Source of the DNA: Pseudomonas sp. BN417
GTDB taxonomy: Bacteria; Pseudomonadota; Gammaproteobacteria; Pseudomonadales; Pseudomonadaceae
DNA length: 64,000 nt
Reading direction: 5' to 3'
Assembly: GCF_029871205.1 (NCBI RefSeq)
Contig: NZ_SSOJ01000139.1
Coordinates: 108,384-172,383 of the forward strand
Every line of letters begins with the position of its first letter. Within the stretch, counting starts at the first letter, position 1. This document shows, in pieces, positions 17,647-26,531 of the stretch. Made by a program: the position numbers and the translations under genes. The notes under the pieces are model-generated. The model was given only the letters and a program-made list of their open reading frames with translations. It was not told where the DNA came from and did not search any database.

Positions 17647-17789
17647 TTGGTCGGAGAAATGTGCGGTCGGGAAGGGATCGGTATGATCGAGCGATACCGC
17701 GCCGATCGGAACTCCAGCTAGATTGCCGGTCAAAGGTGCGCTGGCTGGCAACTGGCCGCCAGCTGATTGATGAATAGGGAGTTGAGCCG

Positions 17790-18473
17790 ATGCGGATCCT
17801 GCTAGTCGAAGACAACCAAGACATCCTGGCCAACATGATCGATTTCCTCGAACTCAAGGGCTACAGCGTCGACTGCGCGCGTGACGGCCTGTCCGGCCTG
17901 CACCTGGCCAGCAGCGAGCACTACGACCTAATCGTGCTGGACATCATGTTGCCGGGACTGGACGGCTACAACCTGTGCCGCCGCCTGCGCGAGGAAGCGC
18001 GACGCGACACTCCGGTGATCATGCTCACCGCCCGTGACGCCCTGGACGATCGTCTGCAGGGCTTCAAATCCGGCGCCGACGACTATCTGCTGAAACCCTT
18101 CGCCCTCTCCGAACTGGCCGCCCGCATCGAGGCGGTGCTGCGCCGCTCCCAGGGCGGCGGCAAGCGCAGCCTGCAGGTGGCCGACCTCAGTTACGACCTC
18201 GACACCCTGGAAGTCAGCCGCGCGGGCAAGCCGCTCAAGCTCAACCCGATCGGTCTCAAGCTGCTCGCCGTGCTGATGCAGAAGAGCCCCCACCTGGTGC
18301 GCCGCGAGGTACTGGAAGAGGCCCTCTGGGGCGACGACTGCCCCGACAGCGACAGCCTGCGCAGCCATATCCATCAGTTGCGCCAGGTGATCGACAAGCC
18401 ATTCGGCAAGCCGTTGCTGCACACCCTGCATGGCCTGGGCTACCGCCTGGCGGAGTCCGTCGATGGAGTTTAA
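17790..18473 (+). CDS. colR: OmpR-type response regulator ColR
   Basis: A 227-residue response regulator. The receiver domain has the acidic pair in LLVEDNQD, phospho-acceptor aspartate in LIVLDIMLPG (about residue 51), threonine in VIMLTARD and lysine in YLLKPFA. The winged-helix DNA-binding domain covers about 128-222 (LKLNPIGLKLLAVLMQKSPH, then GDDCPDSDSLRSHIHQLRQ). Sequence and position next to groESL match ColR of P. putida and P. aeruginosa PA4381. ColR controls outer-membrane and lipid A modification genes in response to excess metal. It overlaps colS by 11 bases. Confidence 0.93.
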   Translation: MRILLVEDNQDILANMIDFLELKGYSVDCARDGLSGLHLASSEHYDLIVLDIMLPGLDGYNLCRRLREEARRDTPVIMLTARDALDDRLQGFKSGADDYLLKPFALSELAARIEAVLRRSQGGGKRSLQVADLSYDLDTLEVSRAGKPLKLNPIGLKLLAVLMQKSPHLVRREVLEEALWGDDCPDSDSLRSHIHQLRQVIDKPFGKPLLHTLHGLGYRLAESVDGV

Positions 18474-19752
18474 GCAGAGCCTGGCGCGGCGGATCCTGAT
18501 CGCCTTCGTGCTGATGACCACCCTGGTGGGCGGTACCTTCGCGGTGGGCATCATCGAGGTCGTGCACCTGATCGAGGAGCAACTGATTTCCCATGACCTG
18601 AACAACGAGCTGAACCGCGTTCTCACCCAGAACATCGCCAGGGGCCGGCCGCCGAGCCTGGACAGCGATACGCGCTTCTACAGCAGTGCCGGGCCCGTGC
18701 CCTACGCCATCCCCGAGAATCTGGCCAACCTGGAACTGGGCTTCCACGAAGTCTTCGAGGGCGAGAACTCCTACCATGCGCTGGTCCGCGAGATCGAAGG
18801 CCGCCGCTACGTGATGCTGCAGGACCAGAGCGACTTCGAGGCCCGCGAGCAGGTGCTCTACCAGGTGGTAATGGTCGGCTTCGGCCTCAGCGTGCTGCTC
18901 GCCCTGCTGTTGGGCTGGGTACTGGCGCGCAAGGTGATAGAGCCGGTGGTGCGCCTGGCCCGTCAGGTGCGCCACCGCGACCAGTTGCTGGGCATGGCGC
19001 CGCCGCTGGCGCCGGACTATGCCGCCGATGAGGTGGGCCAGCTGGCCCGGGCCTTCGACGACACCCTGGGTCGCCTTCACGAGGTGCTCAATCGCGAGCG
19101 GCTGTTCACCAGCGATGTCAGCCATGAACTGCGTACCCCGCTCATGGTGTTGGCCAGCTCGTGCGAGCTGCTGGCGGACAACCCCAACCTCGACCCGCGC
19201 GGCCGCGCCCAGCTGCAGCGGATCACCCGTGCCACCGAGGAGATGCGCGACCTGGTGCAAACCTTCCTGATGCTCGCGCGCGCCCAACACGACGAAGCCC
19301 GCCTGGCGCCCCGGGCGAGCCTGCGCAGCGTGGCCGATGACCTGGCCAGCCAGTGGCGCGAACCCATCGAAAACAAGGGGCTGCGCTTCGAATACCAGCC
19401 CGGCGATCCGCATGAACAACACTTCAACGCATCCTTCCTGCGCTCGGTGCTGGGCAACCTGCTTCGCAACGCCCTGCACTACACCGACAGCGGCAGCATC
19501 CGCCTGGTGCTGGGGGAGTGCGGCTTCGTGGTGGAGGACAGCGGTGTCGGTATTCCGGAAGAGGAGCGCGAGGCCATGTTCCGTCCCTTCGTCCGTGGCG
19601 CGGCGCGACGTGGTGACGGCCTTGGTTTGGGGCTGTCCCTGGTGCAGCGGATCTGCGAAAACCAGGGCTGGACGGTCAGCCTGAGCGCGGTGGAGCCTAC
19701 CGGCTGCCGCTTCCAGGTGGACCTCAAAGGGCATCGCGACGTTGCGTCTTGA
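18463..19752 (+). CDS. colS: Sensor histidine kinase ColS
   Basis: A 429-residue membrane kinase. Transmembrane segments lie at about 10-32 and 148-168 and flank a short periplasmic domain. That domain contains EVFE (residues 96-99), the Glu-x-x-Glu motif that ColS uses to bind iron or zinc. HAMP-like linker, then the phospho-acceptor histidine in FTSDVSHELRTPL, N-box LLRNALHYT, G1 VEDSGVGIP and G2 GDGLGLGLSLV. The ATG at 18463 lies inside the colR end, so the pair is translationally coupled. Partner is ColR. Together with the imelysin and PepSY operons it adds to the metal-related content of this region. Confidence 0.92.
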   Translation: MEFKQSLARRILIAFVLMTTLVGGTFAVGIIEVVHLIEEQLISHDLNNELNRVLTQNIARGRPPSLDSDTRFYSSAGPVPYAIPENLANLELGFHEVFEGENSYHALVREIEGRRYVMLQDQSDFEAREQVLYQVVMVGFGLSVLLALLLGWVLARKVIEPVVRLARQVRHRDQLLGMAPPLAPDYAADEVGQLARAFDDTLGRLHEVLNRERLFTSDVSHELRTPLMVLASSCELLADNPNLDPRGRAQLQRITRATEEMRDLVQTFLMLARAQHDEARLAPRASLRSVADDLASQWREPIENKGLRFEYQPGDPHEQHFNASFLRSVLGNLLRNALHYTDSGSIRLVLGECGFVVEDSGVGIPEEEREAMFRPFVRGAARRGDGLGLGLSLVQRICENQGWTVSLSAVEPTGCRFQVDLKGHRDVAS

Positions 19753-20097
19753 CGCTTTTTTCACCTGCGCTTGACCACTTCTTGACCAAGGGACGAGTAG
19801 GCTGGGGACTGTCATTCCGGCCCATCGCTGTCCTGAGCGCTGGCTTGGGGAAGCGCGCCGACGACCTCGTTCTGCAACATTTGCCGGCTACCCTCCACCG
19901 CCTGCATCCGGGCGGCGGGGGAGGGCGAGCGGTCCGAAATGGCCCCGCCGGAACGGGTGCCGACTGTCGATCAAACGAGCGATTCCGCGCGAGCTGTGGC
20001 AGTTTAGGCGCCATTCGTCACTGGATGAGGCGGAACGACAGATACTGATCTAGGGTTATGAAGCAGCGTTTGGCAGCGCTATCAAGGGGTTGCGATC
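19753..20097. other. Intergenic stretch between colS and the 74-residue gene
   Basis: 345 bases without a recognisable gene, repeat or terminator. Short open frames here lack ribosome binding sites. The paired TTGACC near 19770-19790 is the only minor regularity seen. Confidence 0.5.
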
Positions 20098-20322
20098 ATG
20101 AAGTTAGAAGTCACGCGAGCTTTGTTTCTCGTCGGCGCCTTGGGGATAGCATCTTTGGCGGTGGCTGCCTGGCACGAGCCTTCGCCCTCGGTGGTCAGTG
20201 CCAACGGGCTGGGCTATTGCCCCTTACCGCCCAACGCCCGGCTGAAAGAGCAGGTACGGCCTGACCAAAACCTGCTGCTGTTCATGTTCGGCCTGTCCCA
20301 GGGCTTGCGCGGCCAGGAGTGA
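20098..20322 (+). CDS. Small exported or membrane-anchored protein, unknown function
   Basis: A 74-residue product with a hydrophobic N-terminus typical of a signal peptide or anchor (ALFLVGALGIASLAVAAW) and a 45-residue outer part with a single cysteine (GLGYCPLPPNARLKEQ) and a hydrophobic patch (NLLLFMFGLSQGLRG). The start ATG 20098 has AAGGGG eight bases upstream, and a terminator follows 15 bases after the stop, so it looks like an independent gene. I do not recognise a family. Confidence 0.65.
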   Translation: MKLEVTRALFLVGALGIASLAVAAWHEPSPSVVSANGLGYCPLPPNARLKEQVRPDQNLLLFMFGLSQGLRGQE

Positions 20323-20337
20323 GGCAGGATCGAAAGC

Positions 20338-20363
20338 AAACCCCGCGAAAGCGGGGTTTTTTG
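20338..20363 (+). terminator. Rho-independent terminator
   Basis: AACCCCGC-GAAA-GCGGGGTTTTTT directly after the 74-residue gene. Confidence 0.9.
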
Positions 20364-20389
20364 TTGGCTCGGAAATGCACGGACTTTTC

Positions 20390-20475
20390 GTAGGTTGGTG
20401 CTGAGCCTGCGAAGCCCAACATTGCCACGCACCGTTCCCGCGCGTTGGGCTTCGCGTAGCTCAGCCACAACCTAC
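20390..20475. repeat. 86-bp palindromic repeat (GTAGGTTG...CAACCTAC)
   Basis: The outer arms GTAGGTTG/CAACCTAC and the inner arms GCGAAGCCCAAC/GTTGGGCTTCGC make a long imperfect palindrome. The right half repeats the unit at 13126-13156. It lies between two terminators. Confidence 0.75.
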
Positions 20476-20505
20476 AAAAGCATCCGGCCGGCGTCGTCAG
20501 CAATA

Positions 20506-20536
20506 GAAAGCCCCGCGATTGCGGGGCTTTCTTTTT
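20506..20536 (-). terminator. Terminator of the mexVW operon
   Basis: GAAAGCCCCGC-GATT-GCGGGGCTTTC: a perfect stem with T-rich sequence on the plus side and A-rich on the other. It follows the minus-strand mexW stop by 11 bases. Confidence 0.8.
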
Positions 20537-20547
20537 CACGCCTTGGC

Positions 20548-23500
20548 TCAGTGGCTGGCCGCCACCTGAGCCGCCGGATGCAGGTCCTTCTTAGCCAGCA
20601 GCGTATAGACGCAAGGCAGGACGAAGAGGGTGAAGAGCGTGCCGATGGACATGCCGGTGGCGATCACCAGGCCGATGTCGAAGCGGCTGACCGCGCCGGC
20701 GCCGGTGGCCAGGATCAGCGGCACCATGCCGAAGACCATGGCCGCGGTGGTCATCAGCACCGGGCGCAGGCGGATGGCTGCGGCTTCTTCCACCGCCTCG
20801 CGGGCGGAGAGGCCTTTGTCCCGGCGCAGCTGGTTGGCGAACTCGACGATCAGGATGCCGTGCTTGCTGATCAGGCCGATCAGGGTCACCAGGCCCACCT
20901 GGGTGTAGATGTTCATGCTCGACCAGCCGAGGAATAGTGGGATCAGCGCGCCGCAGATGGACAGTGGCACGGTCACGAGGATCACCAGCGGGTCGCGGAA
21001 GCTCTCGAACTGCGCCGCCAGCACCAGGAAGATGATCGCCAGCGCCAGGCCGAAGGTGACGTAGAGCGCGCTGCCCTCTTGCACGTACTGGCGCGAGGCG
21101 CCGGCGTGGTCGAAGGCGTAGCCGCGCGGGGCTTCCTCGCGGGCGATCTGGGTCACCGTGTCGATGGCCTCTCCCATGCTCACCATGGGAACGCCTTCGA
21201 TGATCGCCGCATTGAGCTGCTGGAACTGCTTGAGGCGGGTCGGCCGGGCGCTGTCGTGCACGCTGATCAGGCTCGACAGGGGCACCATGGCGCCGCCTTC
21301 GCTCTTCACGTAGTAGTTGCTCAGCCAGCCAGGATTGTCGCGGTAGGCACGTTCCACCTGGGCGATCACCTTGTAGCTGCGACCGTCGATGGTGAATCGG
21401 TTGATCTCGCCTTCGCCCAGCAGGATGGCCAGGGTCGAGCCCAGGTCTTCCATGGATACGCCCATCTGCGCGGCCTTGGCGCGGTCGATATCCACCACCA
21501 CTTCCGGCTTGTCGAAGGCCAGGTCGACATTGAGGAAAGCGAACTTGCCGGACTCCAGGGCGCGCTGCTTGATGCGCTCGGTCACCTGCAACAGCGACTC
21601 GTAGTCGTTGGGTGTGTTGACCACGAACTGGAAGGGCAGGCCTTCACCGGTACCGGGCAGCGACGGCAGGTTGAAGCCGAAGATCTGCAGGCCGGGGATC
21701 TCGTTGAGCTTGCCCTGGACCTCGTGGAGCAGCTCCATCTGGGTGCGCTCGCGCTCGTTCCAGGGTTTCAGCAGGAAGCCGCCGATGCCCGACTGCACGC
21801 CGTCGAAGCCGTTGATCTGGAACGACGAGAAGTACTCGGGGAAGGCCTTGAATATCTCGACGAACTGCTGGGTATAGGCGTTCAGGTAGTCCAGGTTGGT
21901 CGGCTGCGGGGCCTTGGACATGATGAAGACGATGCCCTGGTCCTCGTCCGGCGCCAACTCGCTCTTGGTGAACTTCAGCAGCACCGGGATCAGGCACAGC
22001 ACGATCACGGCGAACACCACCACCACCGGGCGGGTGTTGAGGGTGCCGTGCAGGGCGTGTTGGTAGCGCTGCTTGAGGCGTTCGAAGATCAGGTCCAGCC
22101 GATGCGCCAGGCCTGTGGGATTCTCGTCGTGGCGCAGCAGCTTGGAGCACATCATCGGCGACAGGGTCAGGGCGACTACGCCGGAGATGATCACCGCGCC
22201 CGCCAGGGTCAGGGCGAACTCGCGGAACAGCGCGCCGGTCAGGCCTTCGAGGAAGCCGATGGGCGCATAGACCGCCGCCAGGGTGATGGTCATGGAGACC
22301 ACCGGCACGGCGATCTCGCGGGCGCCTTCGATGGCCGCGTCGAAGGGCGTCTTGCCCTCTTCGATGTGCCGGTGGATGTTCTCCACGACCACGATGGCGT
22401 CGTCCACCACCAGGCCGATGGCGAGCACCATTGCCAGCAGCGTCAGCAGGTTGATGGAGTAGCCCATCAGCTGCATGAAGAAGAGCACGCCGATCATCGA
22501 CAGCGGGATGGTGATCACCGGGATCAGTACAGAGCGGAAGGCGCCGAGGAAGAGGAACACGACGACGATCACGATCAGCACCGCTTCGCCCAGGGTCTTC
22601 ACCACCTCGTCGATTGACGCCTGGATGAAGCGGGTGGCGTCATAGGCGATGGACACCTTGAGGTTCGGCGGCAGCTGGGATTCCAGCTCGGGCATGATGG
22701 CGCGCACGTGCTTGATCACGTCCAGCGGGTTGGCACTGGGGGTGCCCTTGATGCCGATGTAGACCGAGGGGATGCCATCGAAGGAGCTGATGGAGTCGTA
22801 GTTCTCCGCGCCCATTTCCACCCGCGCGATATCCCGCAGCAGCACACGGCTGTCGCCCACCGTCTTGACCGGGATGGCGCCGAAGGCCTCCGGTGACTTC
22901 AGGTCGGTGGCGGCGTTGATGCTGGTCACCACGTACTGGCCCTTCACTTCGCCGGCGGCGGAAAGGAAGTTGTACTTGCGCACGGCGTCGCTGACATCGG
23001 TGGCGGTGATGCCGTACGCGGCCATGCGCACCGGGTCCATCCAGAGGCGCATGGCGAAGACCTGGTTGCCGAGGATTTCCGCTTCGGCCATGCCCGGCAG
23101 GGTGGCCAGCTTGGGCTGGATCACGCGGGACAGGTAGTCGGTGATCTGAGGGTTGGACAACTCGTCGCTGTAGAAACTGATGTACATCAGCGCCGTCGAG
23201 TCGGCGGCCTCCTTGGACAGCACCGGGTCCTCGGCGTCCTGGGGCAGCTGGTTCTTCACTTCGTTGGCCTTGGCCAGCAGTTCGGTGAAGAGGCGGTCGG
23301 AATTGGCGCCGATGCGTGCGTAGATCTGGATGACCGACATGTTCTGCTGGCTCGACGACGTCATGTAGTCGATGCCTTCGGCACTGGCCAGGCTCTGCTG
23401 CAGCGGCTGGGTGATGTAGCCCTGGATGGTCTCGGCGTTGGCGCCCGGGTAGGCGGTGGTCACCGTGATCAGGGCGTTCTCCATCTGCGGGTACTGGCGG

Positions 23501-23601
23501 ATCACCAGCTTGCTGAAGGCCTGCATGCCCAGCAGCACGATCAGCAGGCTGATCACTGTCGCCAGTACCGGGCGACGGATGAAAGGATCTGTGAAAGCCA
23601 T
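20548..23601 (-). CDS. mexW: RND multidrug efflux transporter MexW
   Basis: A 1017-residue inner-membrane RND pump of the hydrophobe/amphiphile efflux family. N-terminus MAFTDPFIRRPVLATVISLL, twelve predicted membrane helices and two large periplasmic loops. The proton-relay aspartate pair is in AIGLVVDDAIVVVENIHRH near residue 405, and the second repeat has QVGLVTLIGLISKHGILIVE. It works as a trimer with MexV and an outer-membrane channel (OprM in P. aeruginosa), since no channel gene is adjacent. Length and position between colRS and the imelysin cluster match PAO1 PA4375. It lies 23 bases downstream of mexV. Confidence 0.92.
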   Translation of the reverse strand: MAFTDPFIRRPVLATVISLLIVLLGMQAFSKLVIRQYPQMENALITVTTAYPGANAETIQGYITQPLQQSLASAEGIDYMTSSSQQNMSVIQIYARIGANSDRLFTELLAKANEVKNQLPQDAEDPVLSKEAADSTALMYISFYSDELSNPQITDYLSRVIQPKLATLPGMAEAEILGNQVFAMRLWMDPVRMAAYGITATDVSDAVRKYNFLSAAGEVKGQYVVTSINAATDLKSPEAFGAIPVKTVGDSRVLLRDIARVEMGAENYDSISSFDGIPSVYIGIKGTPSANPLDVIKHVRAIMPELESQLPPNLKVSIAYDATRFIQASIDEVVKTLGEAVLIVIVVVFLFLGAFRSVLIPVITIPLSMIGVLFFMQLMGYSINLLTLLAMVLAIGLVVDDAIVVVENIHRHIEEGKTPFDAAIEGAREIAVPVVSMTITLAAVYAPIGFLEGLTGALFREFALTLAGAVIISGVVALTLSPMMCSKLLRHDENPTGLAHRLDLIFERLKQRYQHALHGTLNTRPVVVVFAVIVLCLIPVLLKFTKSELAPDEDQGIVFIMSKAPQPTNLDYLNAYTQQFVEIFKAFPEYFSSFQINGFDGVQSGIGGFLLKPWNERERTQMELLHEVQGKLNEIPGLQIFGFNLPSLPGTGEGLPFQFVVNTPNDYESLLQVTERIKQRALESGKFAFLNVDLAFDKPEVVVDIDRAKAAQMGVSMEDLGSTLAILLGEGEINRFTIDGRSYKVIAQVERAYRDNPGWLSNYYVKSEGGAMVPLSSLISVHDSARPTRLKQFQQLNAAIIEGVPMVSMGEAIDTVTQIAREEAPRGYAFDHAGASRQYVQEGSALYVTFGLALAIIFLVLAAQFESFRDPLVILVTVPLSICGALIPLFLGWSSMNIYTQVGLVTLIGLISKHGILIVEFANQLRRDKGLSAREAVEEAAAIRLRPVLMTTAAMVFGMVPLILATGAGAVSRFDIGLVIATGMSIGTLFTLFVLPCVYTLLAKKDLHPAAQVAASH

Positions 23602-23624
23602 GTTCCGTTCCTTCGCGCGAGCGC

Positions 23625-24779
23625 TTATTGCTGGGCGCGGGCTTGGTTGTCCGGCTTGGTGGCCAGGGACTGGTCGGGTACGACGGCGACGTGGGAGCCG
23701 TTATCCAGCTTGAGTTGGCCGGAGGTCACCACTCGTTCGCCGGGCTCGAGGCCCTTCTGCACCACTACCTTGCCGTCGCGGCGTTCTCCGGTCTCGACGA
23801 AGCGGCGCTCCACCACCAGCTGAGGCTGGCCATCCTGGCCTTTCTCGGGCTGGCCTTCGGCGTTCTTCTTCTCGGAGACCACGTACACCGAGTTGCCGTA
23901 GAGGGTGTAGGTGATGGCGCTCTCCGGCACCACCACTCGCTCCTGCTCGCCCGGCAGCAGTACGTCGAGGTTGGCGAACATGCCTGGCAGGAGCTTGCCG
24001 TCAGGGTTCTGCAGCATGGCGCGCACCTGCAGGTTGCGGGTGCTTTCCTCGACCTTGGGGTTCAGCGCAGCGACGTCGCCCTCGAAGAACTCGCCCGGGA
24101 AGGCGGCGACGCTGATGCGCACCTTCTGCCCGACGGCCAGCAGGGGAGCGGATTGCTCGGGCAGGAAGAAGTCGACGAACAGGGTGTTCAGGTCCTGCAG
24201 GGTGGCGATGGTGGTGCCGGAAGAGAGGAAGTCGCCCACGTCCACCTGGCGGATGCCGATGGTGCCGGAGAAGGGCGCGACGATGCGCTTCTTGTCCAGC
24301 AGGGCCTTGAGCTGGGCGACCTTGCCGGTGGCGGCCTGGAGTTCCGAGGCCAGGCGGTCGAATTCGCTCTTGGAGATGTTCTGCCGGCTCACCAGGCTGC
24401 GGCCGCGCTCGAACTCGACGCGCGCCAGGCTCAACTCGGCCTCGGCAGTGGCCAGGGTGGCGCGTTCCACGTCGCTGTCCATCTGGATCAGCGGCTGGCC
24501 CAGCTTGATCTTCTCGCCGGAAAGGAACAGCACGTCCTGGACGGTGCCGCTGGCTTCCACGGTCAGGTCGACGCCCTGGAAGGCCTTCAGTGTGCCGATG
24601 GCGGGCAGGCGGCTCTGCCAGGGCAGTTCGACGGCCTTCTCGGCGGAGACGCTGATGGGCGGCTGAGGCGCAGAGAACTGCTGGATCTGCTGGTAGATCG
24701 AGAAGCCTTTATAGGCGGCTAGGGCGAGCACCACGAGGATAACCACGCCCAGCATGATGAGCATGCGGCGGAGCAACAT
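23625..24779 (-). CDS. mexV: RND efflux periplasmic adaptor MexV
   Basis: A 384-residue membrane fusion protein. An N-terminal membrane anchor (LIMLGVVILVVLALAAY) is followed by a lipoyl-like half (LTVEASGTVQDVLFLSGEKI, KLGQPLIQMDSD), a coiled-coil hairpin (about 100-165), a second lipoyl half (IVAPFSGTIGIRQVDVGDFL) and beta-barrel and membrane-proximal domains. It links MexW to the outer-membrane channel. The ATG at 24779 follows AAGGAACCGGAAT. It is first in the mexVW operon. An inverted repeat at 24843-24857 overlaps a likely -35 hexamer and may be the operator; no local regulator gene is present. Confidence 0.92.
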   Translation of the reverse strand: MLLRRMLIMLGVVILVVLALAAYKGFSIYQQIQQFSAPQPPISVSAEKAVELPWQSRLPAIGTLKAFQGVDLTVEASGTVQDVLFLSGEKIKLGQPLIQMDSDVERATLATAEAELSLARVEFERGRSLVSRQNISKSEFDRLASELQAATGKVAQLKALLDKKRIVAPFSGTIGIRQVDVGDFLSSGTTIATLQDLNTLFVDFFLPEQSAPLLAVGQKVRISVAAFPGEFFEGDVAALNPKVEESTRNLQVRAMLQNPDGKLLPGMFANLDVLLPGEQERVVVPESAITYTLYGNSVYVVSEKKNAEGQPEKGQDGQPQLVVERRFVETGERRDGKVVVQKGLEPGERVVTSGQLKLDNGSHVAVVPDQSLATKPDNQARAQQ

Positions 24780-24842
24780 ATTCCGGTTCCTTGGCAGGGA
24801 TAGAGAGGCCTGGGAATAGGCGAGGGAAGCACCTTAGTACCA

Positions 24843-24857
24843 GACTTAGACCAAGTC
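24843..24857 (-). promoter_or_regulatory. Putative operator upstream of mexVW
   Basis: GACTTAGACCAAGTC has perfect 5-bp arms (GACTT/AAGTC) around five bases. On the minus strand it overlaps TTGACT, a plausible -35 element, 64 bases upstream of the mexV start. The factor is unknown; TetR or MarR families often use sites of this size. Confidence 0.45.
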
Positions 24858-25021
24858 AAAGGCAAGAAATTGCAGAACGTTGCTTCCGGGGATGTAGTCA
24901 GTTTTGGCTGGTGCTGATCACCGAAGATCAAGTCAGTTCGTGACGGTTCGCTATGTAGGATCCCGGCCTTTCCTGATCAATGGGCCAGGAGTGTGCGGCA
25001 CTTCCTTGTGCCGTTTTTGCA

Positions 25022-25285
25022 TCAGGCGTGGAGGCGCGCCGTCAGCTGCTTGAGGTCGCCGGACAGGCCGTGCAGGTGCTGGCTGGTGCCGTGGGTGCGC
25101 TGCACGTTTTGTTCGTTGGTGCTGGCGATGGCGGTGATCTCGGCGAGGTTGCGCGAGATGCCGCTGGAGAGAAAGTGGAAACAGCCGAGGGTGATCAGCA
25201 GGAGCAGCAATAGGCTGCCACCGAGGAGGGTGAGGATCTGGCCCCGCAGCGAGCATCGCAAAGAGATGGTGTTGCGACTCCAGGA
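25022..25285 (-). pseudogene. Methyl-accepting chemotaxis protein remnant with large internal deletion
   Basis: The minus-strand frame reads SLRGQILTLLGGSLLLLLLI then TLGCFHFLSSG, the start and first membrane helix of a chemoreceptor, directly followed by ISRNLAEITAIASTNEQNVQ and SQHLHGLSGDLKQLTARLHA, the last 45 residues of a chemoreceptor signalling domain. Ligand-binding, HAMP and methylation regions (several hundred residues) are missing, while the frame is kept. No ATG or ribosome binding site is found at the expected start. The surrounding 24858-25432 otherwise holds only a small hairpin at 24996-25018 and a repeat fragment at 25352. Confidence 0.72.
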
Positions 25286-25351
25286 GAAGGGAAGGAGATG
25301 CTGGCTCTCCACCAGGTGAAAGTTGCAGTTTCGTGATGGGCGGACTGCGCT

Positions 25352-25382
25352 GGTGGACAGAAAAGCGCTGTCCACCCTAGGG
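25352..25382 (+). repeat. Half copy of the TGGA...TCCACCCTA repeat
   Basis: GGTGGACAG-AAAAGCG-CTGTCCACCC is a perfect hairpin-forming unit matching the right half of the repeats at 4440-4527 and 32364-32450, with compensating changes in both arms. Confidence 0.7.
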
Positions 25383-25432
25383 ACGCGGGGGCCTCGGTGC
25401 CTTTGTAGAGTGGGCGTTGCTACTTCCCGGTA

Positions 25433-26530
25433 TCAGGCCAGGTGCAGGTGGTTGTCCCAGAAGCTCGCCGGCAGCTGCAGCGGGGTGGCGGTGAACTGCT
25501 CTCCACGGCAATCGTAGAGGCGGCAGCGGCCCTGGCCTGAGGTGACCACGAAACCGTCCTTCACCGCACCGACGCCGGCACAGTCCGGCAGCGGCGCGTC
25601 CAGGCGCACGGCGCCGCTGTCCAGGTCCCAGATGAAGAAGCGATTACCGCGCGGCGCGGTCAGGGCCACCAGGCGCAGCTCGTCGTGGATGGCGACGCTG
25701 GCGGTGTACTGGGTCATTGCCAGGCGCTGCTCGTCTTCCATCGGGAACGGCTGGAAGGGTTTGCCCGGCCGCTTGATGGCGAGCAGGTCGGCGTGGTCGC
25801 TGGCCTCACCCATGTACTGCTGGCCGGCGACAATGGTGCCGTCGGCGCCCACCGCCAGGTGGCGGATGCTGTTCATCTGCTGCGGCAGGGTTTCCTTCGA
25901 CAGCAGGCTGCCATCGCGGCGCATCAGCACCAGGCTCGGCTCCATGGCGTCGAGGTTCATTTCCACCCGGCTTTCCGCTTCGGTGCGGATACCGCCGTTG
26001 GCCACCACCAGGGTTTCGCCGTCGGGCATCCACGAGACCTGGTGCGGACCCAGGCCGTGGGTGGAAATCTCCCCGGCATGGCTCAGCAGGCCGTTCTCGT
26101 AGCGGTAGCGACCGAGCACGCCACGGCCGGGGTCGGTAGTGTCGTTCTCGGTGGCGTAGAGCCACTCCCCCTCGCGGTGGAACACGCCGTGGCCATAGAA
26201 GTGACGGCCGGGCTGCGACGTGAGCGTCTGCAGCAGGCGGCCATCACGCAGGTCCACCAGGTAGCTTTCGGTGCCCGGACGGCGGGCGACGAAGAGCGCC
26301 ACCGGTTCGCCGGGGTGCTCGACTATGTCATGGCAGCGCTGGGCGACCCGGGTGGCGAACACCTGGCTGCCGTCCAGGCGATAGCCCACGGCATGGTGAT
26401 GGCCGTCGGCATCGTCGCGAGCGGAAAGCAACAGGGGCGAGCTGTCGCCCCTGCGGCTGAGGGTCCAGCCGCCCAGGCCGACGGCGCCGAGCAGCAGGCT
26501 GGCGAGGGTGAGGACCTGGCGACGGAGCAT
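25433..26530 (-). CDS. DUF1513 beta-propeller-like protein
   Basis: A 365-residue exported protein. It starts MLRRQVLTLASLLLGAVGLG with a twin-arginine-free hydrophobic signal and has repeated blades (PGTESYLVDLRDGRLLQTL, GRHFYGHGVFHREGEWLYAT, QVSWMPDGETLVVANGGIRT). DUF1513 proteins lie next to imelysins and di-haem proteins in iron-responsive clusters. The ATG at 26530 is chosen; a GTG nine bases earlier overlaps the upstream imelysin stop. It is the last gene of the cluster and matches PAO1 PA4373 by position. Function unknown, probably periplasmic. Confidence 0.85.
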   Translation of the reverse strand: MLRRQVLTLASLLLGAVGLGGWTLSRRGDSSPLLLSARDDADGHHHAVGYRLDGSQVFATRVAQRCHDIVEHPGEPVALFVARRPGTESYLVDLRDGRLLQTLTSQPGRHFYGHGVFHREGEWLYATENDTTDPGRGVLGRYRYENGLLSHAGEISTHGLGPHQVSWMPDGETLVVANGGIRTEAESRVEMNLDAMEPSLVLMRRDGSLLSKETLPQQMNSIRHLAVGADGTIVAGQQYMGEASDHADLLAIKRPGKPFQPFPMEDEQRLAMTQYTASVAIHDELRLVALTAPRGNRFFIWDLDSGAVRLDAPLPDCAGVGAVKDGFVVTSGQGRCRLYDCRGEQFTATPLQLPASFWDNHLHLA

Positions 26531-26531
26531 C

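Noticed and set aside
24996-25018. Terminator-like hairpin CGGCAC-TTCCTT-GTGCCG-TTTTT on the plus strand
   Set aside because: No plus-strand gene lies upstream that it could serve; probably a chance or relic hairpin near the chemoreceptor remnant.
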